Source of the DNA: JBFWIL01 sp050256015
Lineage (GTDB): Bacteria; Bacteroidota; Bacteroidia; Bacteroidales; Prolixibacteraceae
NCBI GenBank assembly: GCA_050256015.1
Contig: JBFWIL010000019.1
Span: 1-18,829 of the forward strand
Direction of reading: 5' to 3'
Length of the DNA: 18,829 nt
Below, in pieces: positions 7,521 through 15,193 of this stretch (its first letter is position 1; each line of letters opens with the position of its first letter). Below the pieces are notes generated by a model. It did no database searches. It saw nothing but the letters and a program-made list of their open reading frames with translations, and was not told the DNA's origin. Both the position numbers and the translations under genes were made by a program.

Positions 7521-8342
7521 ATGGACAAAAAACATTCCTCACGGTTGCCGCTTCTGCTGATCGGCGGACTCTGCCTGTGTAACAGCCTGTACGGGCAGAG
7601 CATGTCCACCAATCCGCCGAGGCTTTATTTTACGGCTCTTCCCGGAGAACGGGAGACCCGGATACTGACAGTCATGAACACGGGAAAAACACCCCTGGAA
7701 CTGGGTATTTCCGTAGGCGACTGGGATTACGATCCCCTGGGCAATAACCGGATGTACGATGCGGGAACGCTGGCTACCTCCGCAGCCGGCTGGATCCGGA
7801 TCTTTCCTTCTTCCTACCTGGTTCTGCAAGCCGGGCAGCGTGAGAACCTGGAGATAAGCCTGAAGGTTCCTGCAAACACCGGCGATTCCGTACCGGTACA
7901 CACAGCCATGATCTTTCTGACCCAGCTGAACCTGTCGGATGCCGGAACCGCCAGGGGAGCAGCCATACAGATCAGCATACGCTCAGGCACCAAAGTGTAC
8001 CATTCCTTCTTTTCTGAAGAAACACAAAGCCTGGAAATAACGGATTTTAAAAAGATACCCCCGCACAGCAAAGACAGCATAGCAAATCTGGAGCTTACCC
8101 TTTCCGTCAACGGAAAACGGTGGGTGGAAGGCGACCTCAGCTCGGAATTGCTCCACATAGAGTCAGGCAAAAAAACCAGGCTTGCCGGCGTGCATTATTA
8201 TGCCCTGCCCGGAGATGAACGCCTGATCCGGCTCAGGCTTCCTCCCGGCCTTGCAGCAGGACGCTATACGGCCACCTCCCTGGTCAGCACCGGGGACAAA
8301 GATCAGCTTAAGATGGCCGAACTCGAATTTATCCTGCCATAG
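7521..8342 (+). CDS. PapD-like periplasmic pilus chaperone
   Basis: A 273-residue exported protein with a signal peptide at about 1-25 (LPLLLIGGLCLCNSLYG). The mature part has the order of a PapD-type chaperone: NPPRLYFTALPGERETRILTV (31-51) as first strands, the N-domain ending in a hydrophobic strand VPVHTAMIFLTQL (124-136), and a C-domain of about 100 residues. By rough alignment Arg34 and Lys158 (IRSGTKVYHSF) correspond to the two basic residues with which PapD anchors a subunit's C-terminus; this is tentative. In chaperone-usher systems this protein folds subunits in the periplasm and delivers them to the usher. Its place between two pilin-like genes, downstream of the usher-like gene, supports that role. 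Start ATG lies 11 bp after the hairpin stem. Confidence 0.75.
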   Translation: MDKKHSSRLPLLLIGGLCLCNSLYGQSMSTNPPRLYFTALPGERETRILTVMNTGKTPLELGISVGDWDYDPLGNNRMYDAGTLATSAAGWIRIFPSSYLVLQAGQRENLEISLKVPANTGDSVPVHTAMIFLTQLNLSDAGTARGAAIQISIRSGTKVYHSFFSEETQSLEITDFKKIPPHSKDSIANLELTLSVNGKRWVEGDLSSELLHIESGKKTRLAGVHYYALPGDERLIRLRLPPGLAAGRYTATSLVSTGDKDQLKMAELEFILP

Positions 8343-8369
8343 GAAAAAAAAACGGGAAGACCTTTCCCT

Positions 8370-9971
8370 ATGCGCATCAAAATTATATTGAAACATTCAG
8401 CAAGACAGCCGTTTGAGCACTTTATTATGTATTCCAGAATCCTTCTGTCGATCTTAACCATTTGCTTCTGGCTGAGCAGTACGTTGACTGTTCGTGCCCG
8501 GTGTGCCGGTATCGGGCTGAGCGGATACGGGAGCTATCTGGCCTTAACAAGCTATTCCGAAATACGAAACGGGAAGACGGGAACCCGTTTTCTCACCCTG
8601 GCATACACCCTTCCCTGGGGAACCAACTGCCCCCACTGGCGACTGACCATCAGAACTTCAGGCAGCTTTACAAACGGAACCCATTCCATTGCCCCGGGCC
8701 ATATTTCCATCCGGTTTAACAGTGCCGACGGGGGCCCCGCCCCTACAGCCATTCCCATGCCCGCTGCATCTTTTCCGCTAAGCACTTCGGAAACGGATCT
8801 GCTTACTCAGGCCAATACGGCCCTACAGGCACCGCCCGACTATTACTTTACCCATATGTTCGACCTTACCGTACAGGGAGGCTCCCATCTGCATGTTCCA
8901 ACAGGCTTGTACTCCACCAACCTGATTATCACCCTGTACCGGGAGAACGGAGAGCAGGTTGCCACAGCAAGCATCCCGTTATGCTTTTCCGTGGAATACG
9001 CTGTAACCTGTTTCCAAACCAGTCTGGACAGTTATCTCTCCGGAAGCGGGGCAACATTTACCACCTACGAAGCGCTGCAAAACGGCATCACCGCACCGCA
9101 ATACATAAACCTGAGCTATACCTCCTCCTCTTCTGCTACCTGTGCAGGCTGGAAACTCCGGGTTACGGCTTCCGGCAATTTCAGCAACGGCAGTGAGGAA
9201 GTAGCTCTCCGGCACACGGCCATCCGCTTTAACTGTGCGGAAGGAGGTCCCCCTCCTTCATCCATACCCATGCCCACTTCCTCCATACCGCTCAGAACTA
9301 CGGAAACTGCCGTCGTCGTCCGGTCTGATGCCGCAATTGAAGTTCCTACCGCCTATTTCTTCACTCACCGTTTTGATTTGATCATACAGGGAGGGAATCA
9401 CCTGCTCCTGCCCGACGGTACCTACACCACCATGCTCATCTTTACTTTTTACGACAGCGGGAACAACCTCATATCCAGCACAAACATACCGGTGTGCTTT
9501 CAGATCAGCTATCAGGGATCCGGAGGAGGTTCATCTTTAAGCCTGGCAGCGGGAAGCGACCTGGTGAATTTCAGCTATACCGGCATTTCCGAGCATCAAA
9601 ACGGACTGACCGTCAGCATGCCCGCCTGTCTGCACCTCACTTCCTTTTCCAACTATCAGGTTATGGCACGGACCATCGACGCCAATTTCAGTTCTCCCTC
9701 CAACTCCTATACCTTTCCTGCATCCGTGATCACCCTCAGGGCAAATCTGAACTCATCAGCCCCGACCGGCTGCGCAAAAGACATCAGCTGCCATTCCTTT
9801 CCACTCTCCGTTATTCCTCAGACCCTGATCTCGAATGCAAACGCAGCATACCCCTGTCAGGATCTGGTCTTTGATCTCAGCTATTCCACCCAGGCCAACG
9901 ACAGCCGGCTTTTCTTTGCCCCTGCCGGAAATTATCAAACCGCTATGCTGCTGATTCTTGTTCCGTATTAA
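8370..9971 (+). CDS. Secreted three-domain pilin-like protein (candidate tip subunit/adhesin)
   Basis: A 533-residue exported protein with three tandem beta domains: about 45-210, 214-381 and 388-533. Domains 1 and 2 are clearly related: FDLTVQGGSHL matches FDLIIQGGNHL, and GGPAPTAIPMP matches GGPPPSSIPMP. Domain 3 keeps the ends of the pattern (FDLSYSTQ, APAGNYQTAMLLIL). The same outline fits the small pilin two genes upstream. Cysteines (45, 87, 205, 214, 258, 376 and others) are plentiful, unlike in that pilin, suggesting periplasmic disulfides. A multi-domain end subunit with its own pilin domain would be a typical tip adhesin. ATG at 8370 gives a long N-region; Met20 (8427) gives a more ordinary signal peptide, MYSRILLSILTICFWL, and may be the real start. 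Last gene of the operon. The ligand is unknown. Confidence 0.6.
   Translation: MRIKIILKHSARQPFEHFIMYSRILLSILTICFWLSSTLTVRARCAGIGLSGYGSYLALTSYSEIRNGKTGTRFLTLAYTLPWGTNCPHWRLTIRTSGSFTNGTHSIAPGHISIRFNSADGGPAPTAIPMPAASFPLSTSETDLLTQANTALQAPPDYYFTHMFDLTVQGGSHLHVPTGLYSTNLIITLYRENGEQVATASIPLCFSVEYAVTCFQTSLDSYLSGSGATFTTYEALQNGITAPQYINLSYTSSSSATCAGWKLRVTASGNFSNGSEEVALRHTAIRFNCAEGGPPPSSIPMPTSSIPLRTTETAVVVRSDAAIEVPTAYFFTHRFDLIIQGGNHLLLPDGTYTTMLIFTFYDSGNNLISSTNIPVCFQISYQGSGGGSSLSLAAGSDLVNFSYTGISEHQNGLTVSMPACLHLTSFSNYQVMARTIDANFSSPSNSYTFPASVITLRANLNSSAPTGCAKDISCHSFPLSVIPQTLISNANAAYPCQDLVFDLSYSTQANDSRLFFAPAGNYQTAMLLILVPY
8502..8999 (+). repeat. Tandem domain copy 1 in the tip-subunit candidate
   Basis: Residues 45-210 of the 533-aa protein. 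This copy is matched in order by residues 214-381: a turn with SGSFTNG against SGNFSNG, a GGPxPxxIPMP segment, and the closing pair of strands around FDL and the second GG. It is recognisable at protein level; the DNA copies have diverged, so the duplication is old. Confidence 0.7.
9009..9512 (+). repeat. Tandem domain copy 2 in the tip-subunit candidate
   Basis: Residues 214-381. Closest relative of copy 1 and also the copy that lines up best with the small pilin: WKLRVTASGNF against FQVKVSASGDL, and LPDGTYTTMLIFTF against IPSGTYTTTVTYTI. A third, weaker copy follows to the end of the protein. Confidence 0.7.
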
Positions 9972-10081
9972 CCGGCATTCCTTTCCTTTTCCCGACCATA
10001 TTCCGCCGAACCGTTTATGAAAAAAAATGTTAAATAATAATCAACTCTATGTTAAACGACATCCGGGATCAAAAAAACAGT

Positions 10082-10089
10082 TAATTTTG
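10082..10089 (+). promoter_or_regulatory. -7 element before the TetR gene
   Basis: TAATTTTG fits TAnnTTTG and lies 26 bp before the ATG at 10115. No clear TTTG is present 19-21 bp upstream, so the -33 element is weak or absent. Two direct copies of ATGTTAAA (10027-10034 and 10049-10056), 22 bp apart, lie upstream and might bind a regulator. Confidence 0.4.
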
Positions 10090-10114
10090 CTACCAAAAAA
10101 CCAGTTTAGTCGGT

Positions 10115-10705
10115 ATGACGGCACAAGACAAAGAAGAATTGGTCAGGGAGGAAATCCTGAAGCAGGCCCGTAAGCTGTTTCAACAGTACGGACTGAAAAA
10201 AACCACCATGGACGAGATTGCCGGGTCCTGCGGCAAAGCCAAGAGTACACTGTACCATTACTTCAGGCATAAAGAGGAGATATTTGAAGCCGTTATCCAA
10301 CTGGAAATCATCAGTCTTCGCAACGACATAAAAAAGGAAGTGGACAAGCAGCAGGGCATGCAAAACAAGCTGATGACCTATGCCCGGGAGTACTGCAAGG
10401 AAATAATCAAGCGGGCAAACCTGAATAGGTTCATCACCCGGGAAAAAGCCATGGAAGCCAGGGCCAGGAAGTATTTCCTGAAAATGATGGACTACGAACA
10501 AAGCTACATCGCCAGCATACTGCAAGCGGGTTACGATGCCGGGGAACTTCGCGGAACAAAAACGGAAGATATTCCATGGATAGCGGAAACCCTGCTTGCC
10601 TCCTTTTACGGAACAACGCTTTTCATCATAGAAAAAGAAGGATATTTTGATGAAGAGAAAATTTTCAGGGCAATCCGTTATTATGTACCAAAACTCATGG
10701 GTTAA
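10115..10705 (+). CDS. TetR/AcrR-family transcriptional regulator
   Basis: A 196-residue DNA-binding protein. Residues 11-57 form the standard TetR N-domain: ILKQARKLFQQYGLKKTTMDE leads into the helix-turn-helix at about 31-50, with STLYHYFRHKEEIF as the recognition helix and following helix. The rest (about 65-195) is a helical ligand-binding and dimerisation domain, which is too variable to predict the ligand. The first member of a plus-strand set, it is followed after 76 bp by a small winged-helix gene and then a DUF5686-type gene. TetR proteins usually repress neighbouring genes and themselves; the efflux genes at 15194-18829 are a conceivable target but lie more than 4 kb away on the other strand. 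Confidence 0.9.
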   Translation: MTAQDKEELVREEILKQARKLFQQYGLKKTTMDEIAGSCGKAKSTLYHYFRHKEEIFEAVIQLEIISLRNDIKKEVDKQQGMQNKLMTYAREYCKEIIKRANLNRFITREKAMEARARKYFLKMMDYEQSYIASILQAGYDAGELRGTKTEDIPWIAETLLASFYGTTLFIIEKEGYFDEEKIFRAIRYYVPKLMG

Positions 10706-10781
10706 TCCGTTCCGGATACAAAAAAAAACAGGAAACAGAAATAAAAAGAAACTGAAAACAAACCAATTTATCCCAACAGCC

Positions 10782-10985
10782 ATGATTAAAGAACAAATCG
10801 GGAACAATGCCGGAAAGATCTGGCGCTTCCTCAATCAGAACGATGAAAGCAGCATCTCGGAAATAAAACAGGCCTTAGCCATGAAAGGATCCGATGTCCG
10901 AATGGCCCTGGGATGGCTTGCACGTGAGAACAAGATTTTTTTCTTTAACGATGACGATAATCTTCGCGTAATTATACTGCATTGA
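10782..10985 (+). CDS. Small winged helix-turn-helix protein (DUF2582-like)
   Basis: A 67-residue protein, MIKEQIGNNAGKIWRFL at the start, that fits the small winged-helix domain family once called DUF2582, common in Bacteroidota. Helices at about 5-18 and 25-49 (ISEIKQALAMKGSDVRMALGW) are followed by a beta wing (KIFFFNDDDNLRVII, 51-65). The frame stays open upstream to 10647, but that extension overlaps the tetR gene and has no family likeness, so ATG at 10782 is preferred. Proteins of this size usually consist of the domain alone; DNA binding is expected, but the target and function are unknown. It is probably co-transcribed with tetR. Confidence 0.8.
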   Translation: MIKEQIGNNAGKIWRFLNQNDESSISEIKQALAMKGSDVRMALGWLARENKIFFFNDDDNLRVIILH

Positions 10986-11095
10986 CAGCAAAATGAAACA
11001 TCGTTTACCCGGAAATGAACGCCACGGCAGCCTGACCGTCTGGTTAAACTCCCGGTAAATAATGCCCAAATGTTGAACAAGACCGAAGGGAACAG

Positions 11096-13579
11096 ATGAA
11101 GATGCCATTGAACAAGCGGTTTTTGCTGTGTTTTACCTGCAGCATCTTGCTGACCGTAATGATGCTGATCTCCGGGATTACATCCGGACAAACATTCAGT
11201 ATCTCCGGGCAGATCACGGATCGGGACACGGGACTTCCGGTGCCTTATGCCACCATTGTGTTTGAAAACACCATGACAGGTACCATTTCCAACACGGACG
11301 GTTATTTCCGCCTGGAAACCAATGAGCCCGGCAGCATGCTGCGAATCTCCGCGGTAGGTTATATCATGCAGCGTATCCCGACAGAAAACATTAGCGGGGA
11401 ACCACTGAATATCAGAATGAAAGAAGAAGTAATCTCCATTGCCGAGGTGGAAGTGACCCCGGGAGAAAATCCGGCTCACCGGATTTTGCAACTGATCATT
11501 GACCATAAGGCAGAAAATGATCCGGCTTACTTCCCCGACTGGCAAAGCCGGTTGTACAGCAAAATCGAATTTGACCTGAAAAACGTCAAAAAACCCAAAA
11601 AAGAAGACAGCAAATTCTGGCAACAGGCAGGCTTTATCTTTGAATATATGGATACCCTGGAAACAGGGAAAACCTTTTTGCCCATTTTCATTACGGAAAC
11701 CCATTCCGATTATTACCAGATGCAGGATGGTAAAAGCTATGAACGCATCAGGGCCAACAAGATGTCGGGCGTGCAAACCGGATCGGTTGCCGAATTTACC
11801 GGGAAATTATACACCGACATCAATCCTTATGAAAATTTCTTTCGAATGTCCAACATCGGGCTCATTTCACCGCTGAATAACCAGGGGCTGATGCATTACC
11901 GGTACTTTTTACGCGACAGTACGCAAATAAACGGGAAAAAGATTTACGAATTGTCCTTCTTCCCGAAAGTGGAACAAAGTCCCGCTTTCAGGGGAAAATT
12001 CTGGGTCGACAGCTCAAACTGGGCCCTCAGGCGAATCGAAATGCGCCTTTCCGCCCAGGCAAATGTCAACTTTGTCAATGACCTGGTTTATGAAAAAGAT
12101 TATGTTTTTCAGAATCATAAATATATTCCCTATAAAGAGGCCTTATGGATTGACTTCAATATCCAGAAAAAAGACAAGGGGAAGCTTTTGGGTGTAATCG
12201 GCCGGAAAACCCTGGTTTACGAAGATTTTAAATTCACCCCGGCCCCGGAAAAGATCAAAAGACAAAAACGGGAAATTTCGGTGGCCCCGGATGCGTTCGC
12301 TTATGAAGAACTATACTGGGACAGCATTCGTCCCGTGGGACTGGAAGAGCGGGAAGCAGCCATTTACGGGATGGTGGACTCGCTAAAAAACGTACCCATT
12401 GTACGCACCATCTTCGACTATGTAGAAATGTTCCTGTTCGGGTACAAGGATTTCGGGAAGGTTGAGCTGGGACCTTATTTTTACATGTACAGCTACAACG
12501 AGATTGAAGGTCACCGTTTTCGTTTCGGTGGCCGAACAACCACTGCCTTTCATGAAAAACTGCGGCTGAACGGCTACCTGGCCTACGGAATTCGCGATGG
12601 TGTCTTTAAGTACAGCGGAGGGTTCGAATATTTTTTCAACAAAGAAAAGCAGTTCTCTGTAGAAGCCCGGTACAAGCACGATTATGAACTGTTCGGCCGG
12701 GGGGAGAATGCCTTTGCCGAAGACAATATCCTGATGGCCATGCTGGCCAAAGATCCGCTGAAAAAACTAAACATGTTCAACCGGCTTAGCTTTCAGGCCG
12801 ACAAGGAATGGATACACGGTCTTTCAAACACACAGCAGATCTCGACAACCCGGATTAAAAGCGGACCTTACATCCCCTTTACTGACCGGGAAGGCAACCA
12901 GACCGGCAGCATCAGGAATACGGCAATATCACTGAACACACGCCTGGCCCCCAGAGAACGAACCGTAACAGGCGCTTACGAGAAACGAAGCCTGGGCAGC
13001 ACCCTGCCCGTTGTCGACCTGAAAGCAAGTGCAGGCATAAAAGGACTGCTCAGCGGCGATTACGATTATTTCCGCCTGCATACCGATATTTACGATAAGC
13101 TTCCGCTTTACCCCATAGGCTATACCACTTACCTGCTTCAGGCCGGGAGGGTATGGGGCGACGTACCTTTCCCGCTAATGAAAATCCATGAGGGGAATGA
13201 AACATATGCTTCCGATAAGTTTGCCTTTAACCTGATGAATTACCAGGAATACGTAAGCGATCAATACCTGGGCATAGCACTGGAACATCATTTTCAGGGA
13301 TTCTTCTTCAACCGCATTCCCCTGATGAAGAGGCTGCAGTTCAGGGAAGTAATCGGAGGACGATGGCTGATCGGCGACATGGATCCCTCAAAGCACGATC
13401 AGCTCGTTTTTCCCGCCGGCATGAGCTCGCTTAAGGGCGAAGCCTACGGGGAAGTATCGGTGGGTATTGAAAACATTCTCAAAATACTCCGGGTGGATGC
13501 CGTGTGGCGCTTGACCGGGCACAGCCAGGTCGACTACGATCAGTTCGGAGTACTCTTTTCCCTGCAGTTCGATTTTTAA
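11096..13579 (+). CDS. DUF5686-type outer-membrane protein with carboxypeptidase-regulatory-like domain
   Basis: An 827-residue exported protein of a family widespread in Bacteroidota. A signal peptide spans about 1-32 (FLLCFTCSILLTVMMLI core). Residues 35-115 are a carboxypeptidase-D-regulatory-like Ig fold: SISGQITDRDTGLPVPYATI, then the SNTDGYFRL and ISAVGY motifs, as at the start of many TonB-linked outer-membrane proteins. No TonB plug follows; instead there is a DUF5686-like region from about 120 to the end, with a periplasmic/beta part and a C-terminal barrel that ends in the aromatic FSLQFDF, a good barrel-assembly signal. The biochemical role of the family is not established. Met3 (11102) is an equally plausible start. 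No TonB-dependent transporter or SusD partner is adjacent. Confidence 0.85.
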   Translation: MKMPLNKRFLLCFTCSILLTVMMLISGITSGQTFSISGQITDRDTGLPVPYATIVFENTMTGTISNTDGYFRLETNEPGSMLRISAVGYIMQRIPTENISGEPLNIRMKEEVISIAEVEVTPGENPAHRILQLIIDHKAENDPAYFPDWQSRLYSKIEFDLKNVKKPKKEDSKFWQQAGFIFEYMDTLETGKTFLPIFITETHSDYYQMQDGKSYERIRANKMSGVQTGSVAEFTGKLYTDINPYENFFRMSNIGLISPLNNQGLMHYRYFLRDSTQINGKKIYELSFFPKVEQSPAFRGKFWVDSSNWALRRIEMRLSAQANVNFVNDLVYEKDYVFQNHKYIPYKEALWIDFNIQKKDKGKLLGVIGRKTLVYEDFKFTPAPEKIKRQKREISVAPDAFAYEELYWDSIRPVGLEEREAAIYGMVDSLKNVPIVRTIFDYVEMFLFGYKDFGKVELGPYFYMYSYNEIEGHRFRFGGRTTTAFHEKLRLNGYLAYGIRDGVFKYSGGFEYFFNKEKQFSVEARYKHDYELFGRGENAFAEDNILMAMLAKDPLKKLNMFNRLSFQADKEWIHGLSNTQQISTTRIKSGPYIPFTDREGNQTGSIRNTAISLNTRLAPRERTVTGAYEKRSLGSTLPVVDLKASAGIKGLLSGDYDYFRLHTDIYDKLPLYPIGYTTYLLQAGRVWGDVPFPLMKIHEGNETYASDKFAFNLMNYQEYVSDQYLGIALEHHFQGFFFNRIPLMKRLQFREVIGGRWLIGDMDPSKHDQLVFPAGMSSLKGEAYGEVSVGIENILKILRVDAVWRLTGHSQVDYDQFGVLFSLQFDF

Positions 13580-13597
13580 AAAAGAAAAAATGCACCC

Positions 13598-13683
13598 GTT
13601 ATCCCGGCTTTTGAGTAAACCCAGCCATGCGGAGATGCCAGGACTGCCTGCCCGCAGATCGTCGGCGACGATAAGGGGATAAC
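13598..13683. other. Nested inverted repeats between convergent genes (candidate structured RNA or bidirectional terminator)
   Basis: An outer pair GTTATCCC (13598-13605) and GGGATAAC (13676-13683) is exactly complementary over 8 bp. Inside lie two further stems: GCGG with CCGC enclosing CAGG-ACTG-CCTG, and the near-perfect ATCGTCGgCGACGAT (13658-13672). Together they could fold into a multi-branched structure of about 86 nt on either strand. No T-run directly follows, so it is not a standard intrinsic terminator. The gap lies between the ends of two convergent genes. Confidence 0.35.
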
Positions 13684-13716
13684 ACAGGCTTTGATGAAAA
13701 GCTCCCTATTAAAATA

Positions 13717-14892
13717 TCAGCTTCCCCTCCAGTAAATCACGGCAAAAACCAAGGCAGCAATAATAAAGCCATACATAAAAATATTGTAAGCAATACGCAA
13801 CAGCTTGTACTTGCGGAAAAGCGAACGCCCCAGGTAATACTGGTCACGGATCAGGCTGGTACAGAGATAATCATAATCGTTCAGCATTTCCTTTACGGCC
13901 TGATCATAACGCTTATAGGGAATCTGATAAAATTTTCCGAAAGAAAGCAAATTCACCCGCCGCTCCCGGAGATCATCCTCACTGTACTTTTCCCGGTTTA
14001 GTTCAGGACGGCAGGCCATGATGGCAAAGATAAGGGAAATCAGGCTAAACAAAAACAAAATGACCAGGGGAACAAACAAATCGCTTTCGGGAAAAGAATC
14101 TCCCAAAACCGGGGTTAAGGGCTGTCTTGACATGAGTGCGGCGGAAACGGAAATAAGGATGGAGTTGATCGAGATCAGGATGTTTGCCTTTTTATCGGCC
14201 ATGGCACTCATCCGCATCTGGTTACTCGCCGTAAGCCGGAACATGGATTCGGCACCCTTGGCTGCGGGCCGGGAAGAAGCATGCTGGTTCTGCTGTTTCA
14301 GTTCCTGCCGGACAAGCTGTACTTTTACCTGCTCCATATTCTCCTTTTTGACCGTTTCAAAACGTGTCCGGGCTGCCGTCGTGTAGAAAACATGCTTTCC
14401 CATAAATGCCAGGGTTTCCTTCCAGTAATCCGCCGGCTCCTGGCTCCTGTCCAGAAAAGCCAAACGCTCCCTGCGCAGGTTTTTGGATACGGAAATAAAG
14501 CCGGGAGATCCCAGATGCGCCATACCGGCATCCAGCAATATCTTCTCCGGCAGGGAAACAGGCTCCCGCTCACGCCGGGTTGCCAGAATGCAGTGTTCCA
14601 CCTGCATCTGAGACTCCCGGTCAACCAGATGTTGTTCAAAAAAAGTACGGAGCAGCTCAACACTCGCCTGCTCATGCTCCTCCCTGCGGATCATATAACC
14701 CGTATCATGAAACCAGGCAGCCAGCTGCAGCACCTCCATCTGCCGTTCATCCAGCTCTTCCTCCTGCCCGATTTCCCGGGCCTGCTGCACCACATTCATG
14801 GTGTGTTCAATGGTATGAAAGCATAACCTCGGATCGTCGTTCTGCCTGAAAAAGTCTATGACAAATACCTTGGCCTGATTGATCCTATCCAT
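13717..14892 (-). CDS. HD-domain phosphohydrolase fused to a PycTM-like Pycsar effector module
   Basis: A 391-residue predicted inner-membrane protein. The N-terminal part (about 1-190) is an HD hydrolase: His26 and His30 in FHTIEHTMNVV, the His62-Asp63 pair in AAWFHDTGY, His73, His100 and Asp121 are the likely metal ligands. The C-terminal part (about 215-391) resembles the PycTM / DUF5706 effector domain: the MADKKANILISIN motif (231-243) leads into the first transmembrane helix, with others at about 272-294 and 367-387. In Pycsar defence a cyclase makes cCMP or cUMP, and PycTM proteins then damage the membrane. The HD domain could hydrolyse such a nucleotide; that is inference. No cyclase gene lies in this window. 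HD-PycTM fusions may have a housekeeping rather than a defence role. Confidence 0.8.
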   Translation of the reverse strand: MDRINQAKVFVIDFFRQNDDPRLCFHTIEHTMNVVQQAREIGQEEELDERQMEVLQLAAWFHDTGYMIRREEHEQASVELLRTFFEQHLVDRESQMQVEHCILATRREREPVSLPEKILLDAGMAHLGSPGFISVSKNLRRERLAFLDRSQEPADYWKETLAFMGKHVFYTTAARTRFETVKKENMEQVKVQLVRQELKQQNQHASSRPAAKGAESMFRLTASNQMRMSAMADKKANILISINSILISVSAALMSRQPLTPVLGDSFPESDLFVPLVILFLFSLISLIFAIMACRPELNREKYSEDDLRERRVNLLSFGKFYQIPYKRYDQAVKEMLNDYDYLCTSLIRDQYYLGRSLFRKYKLLRIAYNIFMYGFIIAALVFAVIYWRGS

Positions 14893-15193
14893 AAACTGTC
14901 TTATTTTTTTGTTGCATCACGGACTGCAAAAAGCTAGGGCTATCTCCCTTCTTCAGCCTGTTTGTGCCGGACGATGCAAAAGCGTCAATCCGTGGCAAGT
15001 AAGCGATTAATTCCTGTCTGCAGGCGATGCTGAACTACAATAATACAAAAAAAGGAATCATTCTCCTCCGGAATTATTTCCCGGACAATTCAACGGAATT
15101 ACCCTTTGCCCGGAAAATCAGCTCCGGCCTTCAGAATTCCCCCTGTTTCCAAAGCTGCTGCTATTTTATTGACGGCGAGTGTATCATGCAATT
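14893..15193. other. Intergenic region between tolC-type gene and HD-PycTM gene
   Basis: About 300 bp without a convincing gene. On the minus strand it holds the end of the efflux transcript and the start of the HD-PycTM message. At 15077-15116 an imperfect stem (TTTCCcGGAC with GCCCGGAAA) contains an inner AATTC-AACG-GAATT hairpin, but no T-run follows on the minus strand. No TAnnTTTG/TTTG pair was found for the HD-PycTM gene. The segment 14912-14998 is described separately. Confidence 0.5.
14912..14998 (-). other. Long-range inverted repeat in the leader of the HD-PycTM gene
   Basis: TTGC-at-CACGGA (14912-14923) pairs with TCCGTG-GCAA (14989-14998), a 10-bp stem with a 2-nt bulge. It encloses two small hairpins, AGGG/CCCT and GACG/CGTC. 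On the minus strand the structure ends 20 bp before the start codon of the HD-PycTM gene, so it would sit in its 5' leader if transcribed. I do not recognise a known riboswitch class in it. Confidence 0.3.

Noticed and set aside
10027..10056. Two direct copies of ATGTTAAA, 22 bp apart, upstream of tetR
   Set aside because: TetR operators are normally inverted repeats, and short AT-rich direct repeats are expected by chance in this stretch; mentioned only with the promoter.
10705..10717. ATCCG-TTC-CGGAT inverted repeat just after the tetR stop
   Set aside because: The stem is only 5 bp and is followed by an A-run rather than a T-run on the plus strand, so it is unlikely to terminate tetR transcription.
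10106..10834. Minus-strand open frame of 242 codons over the TetR gene
   Set aside because: The plus strand encodes a clear TetR domain with a -7 element ahead of it; the reverse frame looks like random hydrophobic sequence.
10835..11776. Minus-strand open frame of 313 codons over the DUF5686-type gene start
   Set aside because: It covers the winged-helix gene and the well-defined signal peptide and regulatory-like domain on the plus strand; the translation has no recognisable feature.
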